From Nymphaea colorata (Eukaryota; Streptophyta; Magnoliopsida; Nymphaeales; Nymphaeaceae), in NCBI RefSeq assembly GCF_008831285.2, contig NC_045151.1, positions 10,096,571-10,160,570 of the forward strand: DNA of 64,000 bases, given 5' to 3'. Under the pieces are notes generated by a model. That model made no database searches. It was given only the letters and a program-made list of their open reading frames with translations, and was not told the DNA's origin. Shown piece by piece: positions 60,294 to 64,000 of the stretch; the first letter of the stretch is position 1, and each line of letters starts with the position of its first letter. Both the position numbers and the translations under genes were made by a program.

Positions 60294-61290
60294 ACCATAC
60301 TTTCGCAAACCATTGATTAAAACTTGAGATCACCACTAGGAAGCTCAGTAAGATACTAGGATTTGTCCTTCAACAACCAAATTTATAGAAAAAATATATG
60401 TGAGCAGGAAAGATATTGGAAAATAAGGTTTCAGGCAATACTATATGCATAAGTAAAAAAACTCAGGATTCGATGTGTCAAAACAAGAATGTGAATTTTA
60501 GGTTTCAATATTGTTGTTGACATTTTTGATGTGTCTATCATGACAAGAATGGCAATTTTATATTTCAATATTATTGTTGACATCGGATGCCATTTATCAT
60601 TTACCACTACCAATTGTACATTCCAAACTTCATGTATTTGTATCTAAGTTTTCCTAACCTATGCTTGTGCTTCAATTGAGATAATAGAGTTGGCTAAATG
60701 ATCCCTCACATCCAACATTGCTTAAAAACTAGATGTCATAGATTTATACAATGGGTGATATAGTTCTAGCATTAGTGCAGCAAATTATTCAAATTTGCAA
60801 GCTATATGCTCTTGTAAAAAAGTTTCTCACAACATATTTGATAACTGTAATAGAAATTTCAGATTTTAATATTAATTTAATATTAATATTTGTGAATGCT
60901 ATATATATATATATAGATATATGCATTGATTATGAGACATTTAATTAATTTCGTTACATGTTTAGCGACATATTACATATAAGATAAAATTTTCAAAAAG
61001 AGGAATGAGCTATAATTTATTATTTTCATGAAAAAAATTATTTCATAGCTTGCGAAGTGCTAGAGTAATTATTATTTGTATTTTTATGCCAAATATGAAA
61101 AATACTAATGTTGAACCGTATGAATCACCAACCAATTGGCCAATCAGCCTATAAATTAGTTCTCATGGTCCTGATCCTCAATCAATATATGCTGCAGTTA
61201 AATGTGTCATGGCTCCATCCAAGCTCCTTTTTCAAGAAGTGAAGTTAGGATTTCAGTTGATATAAGAAAGAACCTATTGAATATCGTGAA
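60294..61290 (+). repeat. B and C blocks
   Basis: Fourth copy of 791-1,800. TTAATATTAA is duplicated at 60,876-60,896. TA tract only ~20 bp. Confidence 0.75.
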
Positions 61291-62289
61291 TGTATATCGT
61301 GTGCATCATATTTTCAATTACTTAAATCCATTTTTTAGATGTTGTTTGTAATCCAGTGTTTCTAAGATCGGATCAATACTGAGTTTGAGATTCAATCATG
61401 AAACTTGATATCAAATTTGAAACTCATGATATATGAACTACTTCACTAGATCAATCCACTAAACAGTTTCAAATTTTACTATCTGTTGGACAAGAGTGAT
61501 GGGTCGCTAGAACTCTGTTTTACATGAGGCCATATTGCTTATGGGAACAATAGCACTTTTGTTTTATTTTAAAAGGATTAATGAATTTAAAACGAGAGTG
61601 AAATAGCTCAAGGTTGTTGATGTGTATGGATATTTTCTTAGCCTATCTCTACGATCCATTCTCTATTAGGATGTCAATGTATGTCCCATTTGGATTGGAT
61701 AATCCCATTGAACCTTCTGAAAAAATCAGATGTGAAAAAAATTAATATAGGATAAGGAAACCAAATCAGTTTCTGATTCAAGAGTTGAAATCAAGTCATG
61801 TTCAAATTTGATTCAGATATACATAAATATGCAATGGGATTTCACATTCAGATTAGATTTATTTTTAAGTGAATATTCTATAACTAATGCCCTTAAATTT
61901 TGGAAATCATGCTTGTGGGAATTGTTGCATCAAACATATGTTATCTCACTATTGTGTAAACCCTCTTTGGAGATGATGTATTGCAGATATTATCTAATTG
62001 GCACGTACAGAGATACCATTAGTGTTGTCTTTGCATTATGACAGCGATAAGACGAAACCACAATGGAGCTGCCTGTTTTGAGAAGCGATATTTTATGCAA
62101 TATTCTGTATGCGCCATTCCAACATACCAAAAGAAAAAAAATGTGGTAGTAGATGAAATTTTAAGCCAGAAAATCCGCTTTAAATGAATTCTGACTTCTG
62201 TAAATGATGATCCGTGATTTTTGTAGGCTTCAATGGACCATTCAGTTAGATAAAATGATGTTTCCATTATGTCGTCTATTAAGAAAGAT

Positions 62290-62292
<3 letters not shown>
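61291..62292 (+). repeat. D block
   Basis: Contains the longest version of the D frame (61,808-62,041, 77 codons). Confidence 0.72.

Positions 62293-62352
<60 letters not shown>
62293..62352. repeat. (TA)n microsatellite
   Basis: About 60 bp. Confidence 0.97.
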
Positions 62353-62355
<3 letters not shown>

Positions 62356-62392
62356 TAGATAAAGAGAAAGGGAGAGGGAGAGAAAGTAGTTG

Positions 62393-62720
62393 AACCATGA
62401 CTGGTATTTATTTGTCAAAATGACAAATGATCTGAGCCATCTGACCTTTTGACTCAAATGCTAGCTCTTTTGTTTTTTTTTTTAACTGATTCCTCCCTCC
62501 CTCATTGTCTCTTCATCCCTGCCAGCTGTGGTAAGTGGCATACTGGGAGGGAGAGAGGAAGAAGATGGGTGGATTATTTCACACATCTCCACCCAGCACC
62601 TCACTAGCGGGTTTGCCAAGACTCAACTGAGTTTCGGGCCACCAGGTGGCTACAGCGGAGATGGGTGGAATCCACTGTCTTTTGTTAACACGAAAGAGGA
62701 CCTCCGGCAGATTTTGAGAA
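62393..62720 (+). mobile_element. MITE-A copy 5, right part deleted
   Basis: Left terminus intact (AACCATGACTGGTATTTAT). An internal deletion removes the first hairpin arm (GTGGCATACTGGGAGGG). The element stops at GCAGATTTTG and joins G (AGAATACTTATGTG). Confidence 0.82.
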
Positions 62721-63099
62721 TACTTATGTGTTCCAAATTTATGGTAAAATAAGCACCTAGAGAAATAAAATGAATGAGGAAAAAAAAAAAGGAATGCTGA
62801 TATTTTTCAGATGGGTGAGTGCATGTACTCGTACAGTGGTACCCTTGGGGATAGGACCAGGTTCTTGAGAGTGGATATCATTGAGCATAATCCATTTATT
62901 CACTTTACCTTTTTAGGTTTTTCTTTCGTGCCTCATACTTAGGATATATTCCTATAAGTGAGCCTCCATTTTCCAACTCAATTTTTGTATCTCTGCCTAC
63001 GATGTTGGCTTTATAAGGCAAAAAAGGCACCATAAATCATCGCCAATGCTGTTAATGGTGATTGTCTTTCATGACAAGTTTTCAATTTTTAGCCATCTG
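62721..63099 (+). repeat. G/H/I blocks, shortened
   Basis: Starts within G; F is deleted. I also lacks ~45 bp near 63,015. No gene. Confidence 0.68.

Positions 63100-63141
<42 letters not shown>
63100..63141. repeat. (TA)n(GT)n microsatellite
   Basis: Short TA then GT; the equivalent sites at 4,220 and 29,738 are pure TA. Confidence 0.95.
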
Positions 63142-63145
<4 letters not shown>

Positions 63146-63221
63146 TCTGATTTTTCTTCTCAAAAGGTGATTTAGTAGAAGGTCAAGGGAGAGACACATG
63201 GTAAGATCACATGCAAAATAA

Positions 63222-63728
63222 ATGAGGTATAACAAGGCTTTTGTGCTTCACTTGGTTCTGATTCAAGAAGACGGTTAGTCAGCTGCACCCAAGACTCCAT
63301 GAGACAGACAATTATACACAATATGCAAACATTAGCAATAAGTCAGTGGTGGGTCTTTGTCAATCCATCGAGAAGCTGAAAATGGAAAAGGATGCAAGAA
63401 TTTACAAGGTGTGTATAATTCTATTGTAATTATAAGCAAAAATAACTGATTGCTTTGTTGGTACTGTAGGAACTACAGTAATCTCAAAGCCAATAGCTTT
63501 TTTTCCTCAATTGAGTGAGTCCAACAAGTTCCATGGTTCCAATAGCGATAAGACATTGTGTTATTACAATTCTTGCTTACTTTTTCATTTTCAGCTTCCC
63601 AAGGGATTGAGAAAGACCCATTAGTGTGTTATTGCTAATGTTCTTACATTGTGTCTACTTGTCTCATGGAGGCTCGGGTAATCCTCCCTAACTGTCTTCA
63701 TGATGTCCAATCCTAGTGAAGCATAAAT
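63222..63728 (+). repeat. FB fold-back copy q, interrupted
   Basis: Both arms up to GTGAAGCATAAA, where foreign DNA begins. The left arm encodes QLHPRLHE, ANISNKSVVGLCQSIEKL and KMEKDARIYK before AAG|GTGTGT. Confidence 0.85.
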
Positions 63729-64000
63729 CGCTTAGAGTGGGTGGTCGTGGAGAGAGAGTCTCTCCTAGAGTTTCATTCTCAAACGTCACTTGCGATTTTA
63801 CCCAATCCCCCGGCCATGCTGCCGGGGGAGTCTTCATCCATGGAGGTTGAATCTGACGAGCCTCAGTCAGATAACGAGTTGGAAGATGCAACAATAAGCA
63901 GCAGACGAACACATCATCGATGGAATGCCATCGGCAAACTTCCTGGTGTTCCGGAGGAGATGGAGGCGGGACCTCTGGTGGAGAAGGTTCCCCCCTTGGG
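63729..64000 (+). mobile_element. Start of a GC-richer inserted element running past the window
   Basis: The sequence changes abruptly inside FB at CATAAA|TCGCTTAGAG, at a point where other FB copies read TGCC. Balanced composition, then an ORF. A 5' end followed by an ORF suggests a retroelement such as a LINE, but nothing diagnostic is visible. Confidence 0.45.
63816..64000 (+). CDS. Partial ORF, unidentified, open at the window end
   Basis: ATG in CGGCCATGCTGCC opens at least 61 codons (MLPGESSSMEVESDEPQ, then RRTHHRWNAIGKLPG) with no stop before the edge. Acidic and serine-rich at first, then basic. Codon composition is GC-richer than the rest of the window. No domain I can name; a LINE ORF1 or another transposon protein is possible. 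A minus frame over the same stretch is probably its shadow. Confidence 0.4.
   Translation, partial: MLPGESSSMEVESDEPQSDNELEDATISSRRTHHRWNAIGKLPGVPEEMEAGPLVEKVPPL

Noticed and set aside
61808-62041. D-block frame with ITNALKFWKSCLWELLHQ, shared by three copies
   Set aside because: Broken in the first D copy and partial in the fourth; no recognisable domain. Possibly old captured coding DNA, but not supportable.

Overview
This is AT-rich, gene-poor plant nuclear DNA, almost entirely repeats. The evidence is eukaryotic splice-site consensus at a recognisable plant exon, hAT-, CACTA- and MITE-type elements, very long (TA)n tracts and layered segmental duplications. I cannot name the species; a flowering plant is the best guess. 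I find no intact protein-coding gene, tRNA, rRNA or CRISPR. Most short open frames are stop-poor stretches inside repeats and many run through microsatellites.

Layout. The window is a mosaic of recurring blocks, named here in their reference order: FB (fold-back, about 500 bp), X or J, B, (TA)n, L, C, D or N, MITE-A, F/G, P/Q, S, H/I, (TA)n, then FB again. One unit is about 4-6 kb. Positions ~100-13,560 and 18,787-34,083 are inverted copies of each other, so the first 34 kb is a giant imperfect palindrome around a 5.2-kb spacer (13,561-18,786). A third direct copy of its first part lies at 40,742-48,778. The spacer recurs at 48,785-52,400. The stretch 36,290-44,850 recurs at 54,522-63,222. 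A smaller inverted block lies at about 52,860-54,385.

Main discovery. The FB block is an inverted duplication of one exon of a MAP65 (Ase1/PRC1-family microtubule bundler) gene. Read on the minus strand, the right arm gives segments such as KVLEYVNEVHGL, ASLGLDFRKTV and PSLHET. The left arm, on the plus strand, gives LHPRLHE, NISN and SIEKLKMAKE. The exon is bounded by an AG acceptor and a GT/GC donor. About 17 copies occur here. Inverted duplication of gene exons is the proposed route to new plant microRNA or hairpin-siRNA loci, so this array is a candidate proto-MIRNA or siRNA source.

Other insertions: a 939-bp hAT-type element with a perfect 8-bp target duplication and its empty site in the inverted paralogue; a 1.24-kb inverted-repeat element carrying two outward-facing copies of a promoter plus signal-peptide start; a ~1-kb retroelement-like insertion at 46,579; a twice-present ~850-bp unknown segment; several MITE families; and, at the right edge, the start of a GC-richer element with an ORF leaving the window.
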